A DNA stretch of 64,000 nt from Pyrenula massariospora. Lineage: Eukaryota > Ascomycota > Eurotiomycetes > Pyrenulales > Pyrenulaceae. This document shows positions 35,312 through 46,250 of the stretch, piece by piece; within the stretch, counting starts at the first letter, position 1; each line of letters opens with the position of its first letter. Where the stretch lies: contig JAGFMI010000012.1 of NCBI GenBank assembly GCA_021030905.1, positions 1,178,001-1,242,000 on the forward strand, given 5' to 3'. Made by a program: the position numbers and the translations under genes. The notes under the pieces were generated by a model. The model worked only from the letters and a program-made list of their open reading frames with translations, did no database searches and had not been told where the DNA came from.

Positions 35312-35724
35312 AAGCCTATTGGGCGAGTAAGAGTATGCTCAGAAGCAATCCCGCGTCGCAAGAGGAGCATCTCGAGGACGGTATTCAGCTCTCCCGCAGG
35401 CTTGGCAGGCACCGCTCAATTGGCCAATCAGAATCGGCCATGCAAGACGCACCCTCGACAACATCGCAGCAGGATGAAAGCAGGAATTTGAATAGTGAGT
35501 ATGAGTAACTACCTAGGTAGACACTATCACCAGAGCATTGTGTATGTGTTTAGCCAAATAAGTTACTCAATTCTTCATAGCTCATATCACTTAGACAGAC
35601 GTCACAAACTCATACATGGGTATCGTATCCATATCGCTAGTGCGTACAATGGTGATTTGAATGCAGGATTCCTCTAGCGTCTTGTGCAAAGCTTCCTAAT
35701 CTGACACAGCTTTTATCGTCATGA
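35312..35724. other. Intergenic, two same-strand genes
   Basis: Upstream flank of the large helical protein gene and downstream flank of the next. An open frame reaching back to 35412 in another phase (MLLLRRGIASEHTL) could be extra 5' coding sequence, but no splice junction linking it was found. Confidence 0.4.
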
Positions 35725-37344
35725 TCATATAGGTTGTCCCTCTTCTCCAAGAAAATCTCCCTGCCGTACCGTTGCAATACTGCTTTGGTTCCGAGTATGC
35801 CCTCCGCCCGTTCCCGGTACAGGGCTTGCTCCTCCAGCAGCTGTACCTTCTTTCCAATCTCTGGTCAACTCTCTTCTCACACCTTTGCACCATGCCATAA
35901 GAGCTTCCTCAAATTTCCTCCATCCTTCTTCTCCGGTGGCATATACAACGGCCATAACGTCCATATTGAGTTTGATCTCCCACCGAATTTCGGCAGCCTT
36001 GATCCAAAATCTCAGATTTTCCGCTCGGCGGTAAGGCTTCCCAACATCGTCATGATGGGACTTAATTTCCCCAAATCGACGTTTCGAACGGGCAACGGCC
36101 GCATTATGGAACTGGATGAGTCTCCGGCCATCGGCTAAAGCTTCGAGAAAGGGTGTAGGGAGGTTAGTACTATCCTCTGGCCAGACTGGTAATGACTCAG
36201 TTGTCGGATCGGGCTGCAGCGAGGTAAGGAACGTATATTCCCGTTCCTTGGCTTTACCCTCCCATCTCCTGTCCGAATTGCTCATCCAGCGCCAGCCTTC
36301 TCGTTCTCTTTTCTCCACCTCTTCAATTCGTGTCTCCTGGTCGAGCATCTGACCTACTTCCGAAAGCCACACAAGAATAGAGAGGCGCTCTTCTTCTGTT
36401 AAGCCACCTGCAAATTTACGCCCAGTCCAACCCTTCAACACATCCAGCACAGCTATGAGCTCGGCACGGATCTGTCTTTCAGACCGGATCTTAGCTAGTC
36501 GTTCAGGATTCGAATGTGATGTATAGTAGATTCGAGCTGCTCGGATGGCAAGGGTAACGGTGTCAAGAATATGCATGGCAAGCAGATCTTCGAACCCTTG
36601 CGATCGGGCTTCTTGCTCAGTCGCTTCACTCCTCGCACTTTTACGTCGATCAGGGCTTGGTGGTGAAGTAGCTTCGAGGGCGCGAAGAGCTTCTTCTAAG
36701 GCATTGACAAGATCTTTTTTAAGCGTTTTCATGTCCGGAGGTGGCGGAACGTAATGATTCCGGTGCGCATAGGTACTGACTGTGGGTGGAAGCATCATGG
36801 ATTCTGTGCTCTGCCAATTTGCATTCTCGATTCCATCAATAGGGCTTTCCACAACGTCTTCTGAGTCCTGATCGGATAGCATAAGTGAAGGTACTGTGCT
36901 GTCCCGATGTCCCTTCTTCCCCTCTCTTGCTACCTGGGCACCTTTGCCGTCTAGCAGTCCTGTTCGCGCAAAATAATATTGTAGATGTGCGATGCTCCCT
37001 AGAGACATGACGGACTCGCGATTCTTCGCTGAATCGGAGAAAGAGGCTCCTTGCGTTCGAACATAGCCACGGCGGCGTGACGAGGTTGAGAAAGAGGAAG
37101 AGCGACGATCGGCGGTACTAAAAGTTGAGCTGGCAGCACTTGCTCTACTCGCAGAGCGGTCTGAATATCCTGAAATAGACGAAATTGTGCTGAACGTTCG
37201 ATCCGGTGAGGGACAAGACGAAATGGCGGGTGTAGGGGATATTGACGGCGACGGTGAGCCTTCTCTATTGTCGGGCGAATTCATGGTAGTAGAGTCTGTC
37301 GAAGATTCTGCCATGGCTTGGTTCGAGCTTTGGAGAGGACTCAT
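35725..37344 (-). CDS. Conserved fungal protein of unknown function, Ser-rich head
   Basis: Single exon, 539 aa. Residues 1-110 are Ser/Pro/Arg-rich and probably disordered, with many potential phosphosites. A motif LQYYFARTGLLDGKGAQVAR follows near residue 125. Residues ~205-500 look folded and helical (KKDLVNALEEALRALEA; ILDTVTLAIRAARIYYTSHS; RQIRAELIAVLDVLKGWTGR; ENLRFWIKAAEIRWEIKL). No enzymatic motif, membrane span or signal peptide. I cannot name the family; the conserved-looking FARTGLLDGKG block and helical core suggest a scaffold or regulatory protein. The gene is well supported as a long frame with normal composition. Confidence 0.8.
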   Translation of the reverse strand: MSPLQSSNQAMAESSTDSTTMNSPDNREGSPSPSISPTPAISSCPSPDRTFSTISSISGYSDRSASRASAASSTFSTADRRSSSFSTSSRRRGYVRTQGASFSDSAKNRESVMSLGSIAHLQYYFARTGLLDGKGAQVAREGKKGHRDSTVPSLMLSDQDSEDVVESPIDGIENANWQSTESMMLPPTVSTYAHRNHYVPPPPDMKTLKKDLVNALEEALRALEATSPPSPDRRKSARSEATEQEARSQGFEDLLAMHILDTVTLAIRAARIYYTSHSNPERLAKIRSERQIRAELIAVLDVLKGWTGRKFAGGLTEEERLSILVWLSEVGQMLDQETRIEEVEKREREGWRWMSNSDRRWEGKAKEREYTFLTSLQPDPTTESLPVWPEDSTNLPTPFLEALADGRRLIQFHNAAVARSKRRFGEIKSHHDDVGKPYRRAENLRFWIKAAEIRWEIKLNMDVMAVVYATGEEGWRKFEEALMAWCKGVRRELTRDWKEGTAAGGASPVPGTGGGHTRNQSSIATVRQGDFLGEEGQPI

Positions 37345-38434
37345 AATGGATCTAGCAAATGATAGGAGGTGCCGTCTCAGGTGTGCCGGCTACGCCTTGG
37401 CGGGCAGTCTTCGGGGCGTTGGAACGGGACAAACCAACGGTCGGCGTTGCGAGGTAGCCAATTATTCAAAGAGTCGTTAGGAGATAGAATGGTCGAAGTT
37501 TTGTAATCGTAATGAGCATCCTAGATCGGAGCTTTGTTGAAGCGAAGAAGCTTGAGAAGCAGCCTGGACAGGGTACCATGGCCGAGAAACGAGACCCGCG
37601 AAAGGGGTGTTGATCGGCGCAGGGGTGACCCTTCTGCGACAAACTTCGTCAAGTCCAGCAGCTCCAAGATCCAACGGCTCAGACAGACTACGAAATTCTC
37701 TCTAGTCCGGAAAGATGTGACAAGTCAAACATTCAAGTTCGCGCAGCACTGAAGCGGAAGAATCAAAGACAAAGAAACCCGCGTCGCCCTGATTGCCACT
37801 GTTGACTGCCGCCCTATTGAGCACGCGTGCCGCGACGGATCCACCAATCGCCAAAGCTTATCGCTTTTGAATCACAGCCTTCTGATGTAGCCTTGCGAGG
37901 AGATCAAAAATGGAGCTACCATCTCAAGCTCCTTTTGCTTATGCCTTTTACTCATGGCAGTTCTTCTCCGAGACTCTTTGAGCAACAGTCAGTTGCCACG
38001 GAGACTTCGCGGTATGCTGCCTCTTCGCTCGTTGCTGCACGGGCAGGTTGGAGAAGTGTGGCGAAAGGCCATATGACATTACTTTGCTCAAGATTTCAGA
38101 TTGATATTAGAATGCTGCCGACCTGTGATGAAATTGCCAGCATAACAGCTGCAAGTATCTGGATGACCATGAAAAACACAATTCTGCCTTTAGGACCCCC
38201 TTTAGCCCCCTAATCCTAGCGACAATCGGCGTCTGTCTTGGTGTCGAAATGGTCCGTGCGTGCCCAGAAACTTTGACCTTGATGGCATATGAAGTCATTC
38301 ATACGCTTGATCGAAATGACCGTCCGGAGAAAATCGAGGATAAGCTTGACCTATTTCTCAAGATAGCGCTCTGCTAGTCGCCAACGTCCGCAGAAGCCAA
38401 AACCCCGATCGATCTTTCTCCTACTCTTGCCAGG
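37345..38434. other. Divergent intergenic region
   Basis: Lies between the Ser-rich unknown (leftward) and acylphosphatase (rightward). A 128-codon open frame at 37827-38213 (+) was examined and has no recognisable feature. No repeats seen. Confidence 0.45.
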
Positions 38435-38898
38435 ATGTCTAAACGGGTACATCCCCAGTGAACAATGATATGTCACCTACTTACTACTACCACTTAGATC
38501 GGCTTTACTGTAACGGGTCGTGTCCAAGGGGTTTTCTTCAGGTAAGGTCCAAGCCCCGATAATCATTCGCTCTAATCCTACATCCGACTTCATTATGCTT
38601 TTGTGTCTACTGAACAGGTACCCTAGAGATTACACTCAAAAATCAGCAAATGAAAAAGGACTTTGTGGATTTGTTACGAACGCGGCAGATGGGAGCGTAA
38701 GACCACCAGGACTGGAATTGAAGTGATAGAATGACTGACAGATGTTGGAAGGTCCAAGGTGAAGTTCAGGGTGAAGACTCGGCATTGCAGAAATTCATGA
38801 AAGACATCGGCGTGGGGCCGAGCGCCGCAAAGGTGGAGAAGCTGGAGAGGAAAGACTTGGCTGTTCAAAGTGGAGAGACGGGATTCAAGGTTGTTTAG
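38435..38898 (+). CDS. Acylphosphatase
   Basis: Small cytosolic hydrolase of acyl-phosphates such as 1,3-bisphosphoglycerate. Four exons: 38435-38446, 38498-38541, 38627-38696 and 38752-38898, 90 aa, the standard family length. The first coding exon is just 12 nt (MSKR). Signature: IGFTVTGRVQGVFFRDYTQK carries the phosphate-binding loop and catalytic Arg; GLCGFVTNAADGSVQGEVQG carries the catalytic Asn. The end is GFKVV. Introns of 51, 85 and 55 bp have branch sites ACTAC, ACTGAAC and GACTGAC. A rival acceptor 9 nt upstream for intron 2 would insert three residues after FFR and breaks the family pattern less neatly. Convergent with MTM1. Confidence 0.93.
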
Positions 38899-39224
38899 AT
38901 ATGGTCACGATGAAGTTGTTCGTGGGACTTCGGCGAATTTGGAGGTACTAGACACGAGCTGAGAACGAGGGTTTAGGAGCTCGCTTGATTTACATCAATT
39001 TCATGACTTTTGCACGCGAACACATGCACATAATTATACTACAAGCTGAATCAATCAGAGGGCTTTCGAGCCTCTAAGTTTGCTGGACGAAGATGAGACT
39101 GCATCAGGAGCACTGCGTCACGAAACAGGAAATCGACAAGCCCCGCCAGAACACCATAGTATGCATACCTCTCCCATGCAAGTGCACTTCGCCAAAGCCA
39201 TGCTCTAAGAAATGATCTCCCACC
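38899..39224. other. Intergenic between converging genes
   Basis: 326 bp between the stops of acylphosphatase and MTM1; should contain both 3' ends. Nothing else seen. Confidence 0.6.
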
Positions 39225-40717
39225 CTACAGCTTTTCTCCGTCATGCCTTTCATTCATTCCTCTGGCCCACTTTTTACCCACCTCGTAGCTGCTGATCATG
39301 ATCGCACATGCAGGGGCAACTTTAAGACAACGCGGTCCCCAACCTTTAAAGAGACCTTTAAATCCTTCCTCTCGGAAAATATGGAACAAGAATCGCGGCA
39401 TGGAGAGTTCTTCTGGGATGACTTTGGCTTGACTCATGGGGGGCCTCGTGGATGATTTGGTCACTGTGTCAGCAGCATTTTTGTAGGTCTGTTGTCGAGT
39501 TTTCCCAACGTCAAATGGTGTTGTCACAAGAGCAGCCAGACCTCCAGAAGCAAAACCGGCGGCAAAGCTATCAATGAAAGTCGTAGTGTGGTGTTCGTTG
39601 ACTTGAGACTCTCGAAGGGCGCGGGTTCGATCTCTATCTCTCCTGAAGCCTTCATGAGCTCGCTCCCGCATGTCGGTAAATGTGTTCCTGAATGCTTCGT
39701 AGCCCCACCAGTAGATGCCTGAGAAGGGAACATCGCGCCACATCGTCAACGTGAGGCCGCGCCATAATGATGTGTACCCACGATGTTGTGTCATTTGGTG
39801 CAAGCCAACTAAGGTATCTTTAAAGACGCCTGTGCCAGATCCACTAGTAGCTTGCATACGGGTACGAAACATCTCAATAGGAGACACGACAATTCCAGCA
39901 GCGACTCGCGCAACAGCCCCAGCAACGAAAGGGGAGTAGGTATCCGAAAACATGCGGTTGATTGGTGAAAGATGGTTGTATCGAAGCCAATCGTAACCAG
40001 TGAAGTATATAACATTACCTGGGATGGCCATTAGGAGCGTCGGACTGAGACCACGCCAGAGCGTCAGTGGACCTTCATTACGAGCGATTTTCCTGAGCCC
40101 ATCGAACGTTGATGTAAAGGTTTTGCGTTGACTTTCTTCGGCGGCACATTCGGCTGCAGCTGTTGTTGCCGGTATGGCACCCGCCGGCGCGTTGCTCGAT
40201 GCGACCATGCATGATTGCGCATTGTCACCGATCCAGAATACCTCTCGACAGCAAGAAGTCACACCAAGGCTGGGAGGAAGCTTGTTGAAGTTCGTTGTGT
40301 AGGCGGGAAATCTTGTTGTGTTGCTTGGAGGGGGAGGAGCTTGTGACTGTAGTCGGACACGAACAACGTCCAGAGGAGTGACTGGTCGATGAGATTAGCT
40401 TCAGATTTCTTTGGGATTGACTAGGGATAGTAGGTACCAAGAATTGAGGTCAAGACGCTGCCCCAGGTCGCCGATATCATCTTCTGTGTAGCTGATACAT
40501 CTGAATCCCGTCCTCCGACATCCTTTGCGCCGGCACTTGCAGCGTTTCCATCTTCGACGCGTATTCTATCATGACGCTGACCCTTTCCGGAGACTCCAAT
40601 CCCATTCCTGGCTTCCTCGGCAATATCGTCGGAGCGCGCTGGTTCAGCTATAAAAGCTGACATGCGCCCGACTGTAGAAGAAGGCCTTGATCGGCAGCAC
40701 TCAAAGATACGTATCAA
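39225..40717 (-). CDS. MTM1: Mitochondrial carrier Mtm1 (SLC25A39/40 family)
   Basis: Inner-membrane carrier; yeast Mtm1 affects manganese superoxide dismutase and iron-sulphur metabolism, and the human relatives SLC25A39/40 import glutathione. Exons 40717-40438 and 40381-39225 with a 56-bp intron (donor GTACCT, acceptor CAG) give 478 aa. Exon 1 ends MISATWGSVLTSILG-; exon 2 opens VTPLDVVRVRLQSQAPPP, so the intron falls inside the first carrier signature. The second and third signatures are SPIEMFRTRMQA and TPFDVGKTRQQTY, giving the three-repeat fold. The family-specific SLGVTSCCREVFW and QRKTFTSTFDGLRKIARNEG are present. M19 (40663) is an alternative start giving 460 aa. Diverges from the HRT3-like gene, with 317 bp between the starts. 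Confidence 0.92.
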
Positions 40718-41034
40718 TCTGTCGAGTTCGATAGCAGTTGCGAGATGATTGTAGGAATTTTGATGGTGATGTCAAAAAAAATCTCCCGGAGCTTCACTGA
40801 TACTGCACGTTTTGGGTTTAGCAAGATCCGATAAGCAATCCCATGTCGTCAGTGCGTTTGTCATGTCACCGAGCCAAACACAATTTTCGATGCCAGCGCC
40901 GGAGCCAGAGACAACCACTTTCGACACGGGTATGTACTACATCGGCAGTTCCTAGGGGTCTAGTCAAAATTTCCTTTCGAACAACGGCCTAACAGCGACT
41001 TCAATGTTCCCCTACAGCGTGCTCTGGCATCAGG
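40718..41034. promoter_or_regulatory. Bidirectional promoter, MTM1 / F-box gene
   Basis: 317 bp between two divergent starts must hold both promoters and 5' leaders. No clear TATA box. An A-run is at about 40775-40781. Confidence 0.5.
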
Positions 41035-42639
41035 ATGGATGACTCAGGCTCGGCCTTGGAACAGTTCCGAAAGCAATGGCGAGAGGAAGTCAACGCTCGC
41101 TCAAGGCGGAGCAATGGAGATTGGAAGAAAGAGGCTGTCGAGTTGGCTTCAAGCTCATCATCAGGAAGACCAAAGCCATCGATCCCAACTAAACGGCCAC
41201 CTAAAGCTCACTCGGCAATTGACCATAGGCATGATGAAGAGCTATCAGAGGATGATACTCCCGACTCCAAAGTCGAAAGCCGACTGGAGCATATGAGATT
41301 TAGTGACACGACTGTCGATGATGACGATTTTACAAGAACTGCTCCTTTGGAACCGCAATCTGCTCTCGAGCATTTCGAGAAAGCTGTTGAAAAGGAGGCT
41401 CAGGGAAAACTTGGAGACAGTTTGTCGCACTACAGGAAGGCTTACAGACTAGATTCGCGCGTGGATAAGACATACAAAGACAAGCACTTCCCGTCTTCCT
41501 CGAGACCGGCAAACCCCAATCCATCGAACGCTTCTCCAACAGTACCTTCAACAGCCCACCACTCATCAAAAGAACCCGATACTGCTGGCATGACCTTTCC
41601 GCAGCTCATTACAAGCTATGCCACTTTGGCTATACCGCGATTAGAGCTTGAATCTACCCAAGACAAGCCTCCACCTTGTCCCATAGCAATTCTACCAGCA
41701 GAAGTCCTCCTCGAGATCCTCTTGCAGTGTGCCATCGAGGATCCAGCTTCTTTCGCACGGCTTTCGCTTGTATGCAAACGTCTTGCTTACCATGTGAACA
41801 CCGAGAAAAATATCTGGAAACGCATAGCCCTGGGTGCAGAATTTGGTTTCGGTTCCCAACTATACGATTTTGTTTGTGATCTGACAGGCAGTGAGCTCAT
41901 CTACAAGACACTGATGCAACCGAGCCATCCGCTCGTCTTTCAACCGTTTTCAGCTGTTGAGGACCCCAACTGGAAAGACATCTTCCATACGCACCCTCGC
42001 ATCCGCTTCTCAGGCGTCTACATCTCCACCGTTAACTACACACGTGCTGGCGGAGCATCCGCTATGCAAGCGGCTTGGAACACACCTGTCCACATAGTTA
42101 CGTACTACAGATATCTTCGGTTCTTCCGAGATGGTACCGTAATCTCTCTGCTGTCGCTTCATGAGCCGATTGACGTGGTCCACATTCTCACACCAGAGAA
42201 CTTGGCAGTGGCTCGCAAAGACAACAAAGGCTTCACGCCTATCACTCCGAATGTGGATCAAACACTTAGTAGCCAGTCCACAGGAGCGGTTCCTCACATT
42301 ACTCAGAACATTATGAAACATGCTCTACGAGGCCGCTGGCGCCTATGTCACCCTCTATCCTCGAACGAGCATTCGACAAAAGACATTGCCATTGGTAGTG
42401 CAGGAGCAGAAGGTGATCTCCACATCGAAACCGAAGGACCTGGTCCGAGGTATATGTACACTATGCATTTATCATTGAAGTCTAGCACCCGGTCAAGGAC
42501 CGGTGTCAAAAATAATAAGCTTGTCTGGAAGGGGTTCTGGAGCTATAACCACCTGACGAGTGACTGGGGGGAGTTCTCCCTAAAGAACGATAAGCCATTC
42601 TTCTTTAGTCGGGTCAAGAGTTACGGATTAGGGCACTAA
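41035..42639 (+). CDS. F-box protein Hrt3/Pof7 (FBXO9-like)
   Basis: Single exon, 534 aa. Layout matches Hrt3/Pof7/FBXO9: an N-terminal charged region; a MIT/TPR-like helix pair at about 110-145 (SALEHFEKAVEKEAQGKLGD, then SLSHYRKAYRLDSRVDKTYK); an F-box near 217-257 (CPIAILPAEVLLEILLQCAI, then FARLSLVCKRLAYHV); and a C-terminal beta domain with WKDIFHTHPRIRFSGVYIST, VTYYRYLRFFRDGTVISLLS and FFFSRVKSYGLGH. Such proteins are SCF substrate adaptors; FBXO9 in animals targets Tel2/Tti1 and related mTOR factors. The fungal target is not known here. Complete, with no intron needed. Confidence 0.92.
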   Translation: MDDSGSALEQFRKQWREEVNARSRRSNGDWKKEAVELASSSSSGRPKPSIPTKRPPKAHSAIDHRHDEELSEDDTPDSKVESRLEHMRFSDTTVDDDDFTRTAPLEPQSALEHFEKAVEKEAQGKLGDSLSHYRKAYRLDSRVDKTYKDKHFPSSSRPANPNPSNASPTVPSTAHHSSKEPDTAGMTFPQLITSYATLAIPRLELESTQDKPPPCPIAILPAEVLLEILLQCAIEDPASFARLSLVCKRLAYHVNTEKNIWKRIALGAEFGFGSQLYDFVCDLTGSELIYKTLMQPSHPLVFQPFSAVEDPNWKDIFHTHPRIRFSGVYISTVNYTRAGGASAMQAAWNTPVHIVTYYRYLRFFRDGTVISLLSLHEPIDVVHILTPENLAVARKDNKGFTPITPNVDQTLSSQSTGAVPHITQNIMKHALRGRWRLCHPLSSNEHSTKDIAIGSAGAEGDLHIETEGPGPRYMYTMHLSLKSSTRSRTGVKNNKLVWKGFWSYNHLTSDWGEFSLKNDKPFFFSRVKSYGLGH

Positions 42640-43390
42640 AGGAAATCTGCGCAATTGTATTATAATGCATATGAATGATGTGTGATTTTGTCTGGCGCAA
42701 AACAAAGAGATACTGAGATAGAGCACTTTAAAAGGGGTGCTAGAGAGGCGTAGACGGTTGACATATGGTAGAATGTCATATGGACAATTCTTTCCTGCAT
42801 AAAACTTGACAGTAAACCCTTCATGTTGTGTATAGATAAGTGGAAGACTTTAACGAGTCCTTCTATTGACCTCTTTCTTCGGGAGCATCTTTCACTCCTG
42901 TGAGAAACCTTTCCACAGCAATTCACCATATTCACCTTTAAAAGTTGGGGAGAGGTGCCCGAAGAGAGTAGTCTCCGGCATTTTGCCCTAACCCCTAACT
43001 ACTTGATTTGGAAAGGAGAACTATTAAGGTTCCGTGATAGCAGCACTTTCTTCTCATGCTTTTGCTTTTACTCAGATAGCCCTTAGCATCTTTGCGTCTA
43101 CATACGGCTGATCAAAGACGACCAGACCTAGTAAGAGCTGTTCAATGCTGCTCAACTGGAGAAAGTGCGCAAAGTTATGAGCCCACATAACCAGTTTCAG
43201 AACTCAGGACCTTATTTACACCAACAACAGCGAGGATACTCACCCTACATTTATGCTCAACTATAGCGAGATGTTACGGCTTGGTATAGATGCAACTGGA
43301 AGCGCTGGTCCACGAGGTACTGAGCGTATCCATAATCATTTGACCCACAGTCCACCTCCCTAGGTTGTTTAACTTTACGAAGAAAATAAA
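42640..43390. other. Intergenic, 0.75 kb
   Basis: 3' flank of the F-box gene and promoter of MTQ2. No gene or repeat seen. Confidence 0.55.
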
Positions 43391-44098
43391 ATGCTACCCA
43401 CCCCTTCCACCTCGCATATCACCTCCGCTTCCGTCTACGAACCAGCAGAGGACAGCTATCTCCTCCTTGACACTCTTTCTTCGCTCAACGAAGTCTCATT
43501 TCTAAAGGAACGCTTTCCTGCATTCACTGCATCTCCTATCCTGCTTGAGGTTGGGACAGGATCTGGCGTTGTTCTTGCATTTCTCACCGCTCATACACCC
43601 TACATTCTCGGGCGTGGAGATGTTCTTTCATTGGGCGTTGACATCAACTTTCAAGCATGCCTTGGCACAGCAGAAACAGTCCAGAAGGCAGTATGTGCGG
43701 AAGTTGGAGAACAGGCGCGCTGGGTAGGAAACGTATGCGCGGATTTGGGAACCTGCGTGAAAGGCGGACTTGTGGATATACTAATCTTTAACCCGCCCTA
43801 CGTCCCTACAGAAGAGGTACTGCACATCGATGGAAATGGCTCCAACGGGGATTTCATTGAGCTTGCCTGGGCAGGTGGAAAGGATGGGATGGAGGTCACG
43901 AATAGGCTACTAGACGATTTAGGAAGACTGTTAAGCAAAAGAGGTGTGGCTTACGTCTTGCTTTGCGCGCAGAATCGGCCAGAAAATGTCAAGAAACGGC
44001 TTCAAGAAGATGGCTGGAAGGTGGAGACTGTCGGGAGGAGTGGGAAAGTTGCCGGATGGGAGAAGCTAGTGGTGATTCGAATCCAGGGGTGTCACTAA
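43391..44098 (+). CDS. MTQ2: eRF1 glutamine methyltransferase catalytic subunit Mtq2 (HemK2/N6AMT1)
   Basis: Methylates the GGQ glutamine of translation release factor eRF1 in complex with Trm112. Single exon, 235 aa, close to the family length. VYEPAEDSYLLLDTLS at the N-terminus is diagnostic for the HemK2 branch. SAM-binding motif LLEVGTGSGVVLAFL (about 50-64), acidic ribose-binding position in GVDINFQA, and catalytic DILIFNPPYVPTEE (NPPY motif) are all present. Following GLVDILIFNPPY, the segment FIELAWAGGKDGMEVTNRLL matches the family. No introns. Convergent with the acyl-CoA ligase, with 148 bp between stops. Confidence 0.94.
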   Translation: MLPTPSTSHITSASVYEPAEDSYLLLDTLSSLNEVSFLKERFPAFTASPILLEVGTGSGVVLAFLTAHTPYILGRGDVLSLGVDINFQACLGTAETVQKAVCAEVGEQARWVGNVCADLGTCVKGGLVDILIFNPPYVPTEEVLHIDGNGSNGDFIELAWAGGKDGMEVTNRLLDDLGRLLSKRGVAYVLLCAQNRPENVKKRLQEDGWKVETVGRSGKVAGWEKLVVIRIQGCH

Positions 44099-44246
44099 TG
44101 AATTTCAAGGCAGTGACAAAAACGACTTATCCTTGCGAGAAGGGCTTGTTCACGCCTGCACAACTCCTTCTCAACTTCCAGACAAAGAAAGTCAAGGCGC
44201 TAAGCAAGCTATGATTTCCACACATAGTAAGCGACCTGATACCTAC

Positions 44247-46250
44247 TTAACTTAACAACGTCCTCGCTCGTTCCCTTAAGAATCTTCTTACGAGCTTTCC
44301 TGACTAACGTCTCCGTTAGCACGCTTCACGACTTCACTCAAGCACGGTCATTTTACCTCGTTTCGAGGAAGCTCCGCTAGAAACTCTACTCCCGCAGTCA
44401 GATGTGCCGTATTGGCACTCTCTCGGGCCATCCAGTCGCAGATCTCCTTTTCAGAAACAGTAGCTCCGGTCCGTCTCACCAGAAACGCGCGAACCCTTTG
44501 CAGACCTTCTGCTGGAGAGTCGATTCCAATTACGCCTGCATCGGTAATATCTGGATGACTCGTAAGGACGCCTTCTATGTAGGCTGGCGGTATCGAATCT
44601 GGTGTTTTTAGGACGTCCTGCCTTCATGTTACTTTACACGACATATTTTAACGTAGTGCAGTTAGACAATTTTTGTGCGATGGATAGCTTTCGAAATCCT
44701 ACCTTTATTCTATCCACAATCCACAGGCGGTCGCCTTCAAAGAATCCGATATCTCCTGTCCGGAACCAACCATCTCCCACACCGAACGCTTCGTTCGTGG
44801 CTTCCTCATTACTCCAGTATTGATCCACTACACTCGGCCCTCGAATCCATAACTCCCCTGGTTTTCCAGTCTCTGTGACATCCAGCCCTTTCAAAGGTCC
44901 ACCGACTCCGCTTATACCCTCATGCTCAGCCTCTTCCATAATCTTCGCTTCGAAATTCGGTTCCAGTCTCCCCTGATACGCTCCTCTCCTCCCTTCCTCC
45001 TGTTCAACGTCCCAGAGCGGCGGATCTGATGTCCATGAATACGCCACTAGACTCCCTGCTTCCGTAATACCCAGTGCTCTATCAATCCTCATTTCCTCCC
45101 CCGACGCACCGTGTTGAGTCAGAAATTCTCTCACCTCTTTCAGCGTACTTAGCGCACTCGGTGCTCCAGTCACAGTCACCGACGTGATCGACGAAAGGTC
45201 ATTCTCCGTTTCTAGCTGCTCTCCAATGTTCTGAGAAGATGAGTGTGCATACCCAAACATCCTTGCCACCGTGAATGGTGCACAGCTCACTGCCGTGATT
45301 CCCACCTCATCTACCCTTTTCAGATGTTTCTTCATGTCCCCACCGCTCCACTCCAGGAACCAACACTCTATATCCAGACTCTGCCTCGTTCGAATCATTC
45401 CAAGCGGCAACGATGTTCCCATCGCCCGAGACACAGAGATGGTATGCAGCAACTTTCTCGTCCCGGTAGGCTTTCGTCTCTCGCTTTCTGGGAGTTTGCG
45501 AGCATAAGCCGTAGCATCCGCAACAGAACGATGAGCGAGACCGGTGTATGCAGCGACGAGATTGCGGTGGGAGAAGACGGCTGTTTTACGGAGGCCAGAG
45601 GTACCAGAGGTCGTGAAAAGGAGGCATGGTGTGGCCTTGCAATCTTCTTCAGTTGTCAGTCTGCGCCAGGAGAATCCTTCACCAGTATGTCCTTTGCCTC
45701 CTTCGCCTCGATGCAGCAGCTCCGTCCAAAATCTCTTTTGACCTCTTCCCCTATCGTCTACTCTCCCACCAAATCCCCATATTCCGTTAGTCGCTCCATT
45801 GACCTCCTTCCATGCCTGTTCAACAGCCTCTGATAGCCCCCTTCTCTCGTCATCTTCAGTCCAAACAAAGACCAGCTCTGGCCTCTCCCTCCGAAACTGG
45901 TCAACATATTCTCTGACCTTCAGATCCGGCTGTGCAGCACAAAAGACAGCGCCGGCGGCAACAACAGAAAGCGCGAGGAGGGTACATGTTGGGAGGTTGG
46001 GAGAGATGAGGCAAATATGTATGCCCGGGTGGAAAGTAGGAAGGCGGGTGAGAGAATGAGCAAGAGCGAGAGCATGGCGTTTTAGGGAGAGTAGGGAGAG
46101 TGAGGTTTGTGGAGGTGTGGTTGGGGTTAAGGGATTAAGGAAAGGATGGTTGAAGCGTGGAGATTCTGATTCGTCGGGAATCCCGTCAAGCAGATATGAG
46201 ACCAGGTCGACATTCGGGATGGGGACCTTGGGGCCTTGGACTGGCATCAC
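44247..46250 (-). CDS. AMP-dependent acyl-CoA synthetase/ligase (4CL-like)
   Basis: ANL-superfamily enzyme that activates a carboxylic acid with ATP; substrate unknown. Exons 46250-44703, 44617-44357 and 44303-44247 give 621 aa. P-loop-like A3 motif LLFTTSGTSGLRKTAVFSHR; A5 as LGITEAG; A7 WFRTGDIGFFEGDRLWIVDR. The last, 57-nt exon reads SGKLVRRFLRERARTLLS and supplies the A10 catalytic lysine (PRNE|SGK), so a model ending in exon 1 or 2 would wrongly look inactive. Introns are 85 and 53 bp; the last has branch GCTAAC. No peroxisomal C-terminal signal (ends LLS) and no signal peptide. The sequence between A5 and A7 is somewhat expanded. No biosynthetic partner lies nearby. Confidence 0.9.

Noticed and set aside
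37827-38213. 128-codon forward frame upstream of acylphosphatase
   Set aside because: No recognisable feature and no conserved motif; likely chance.
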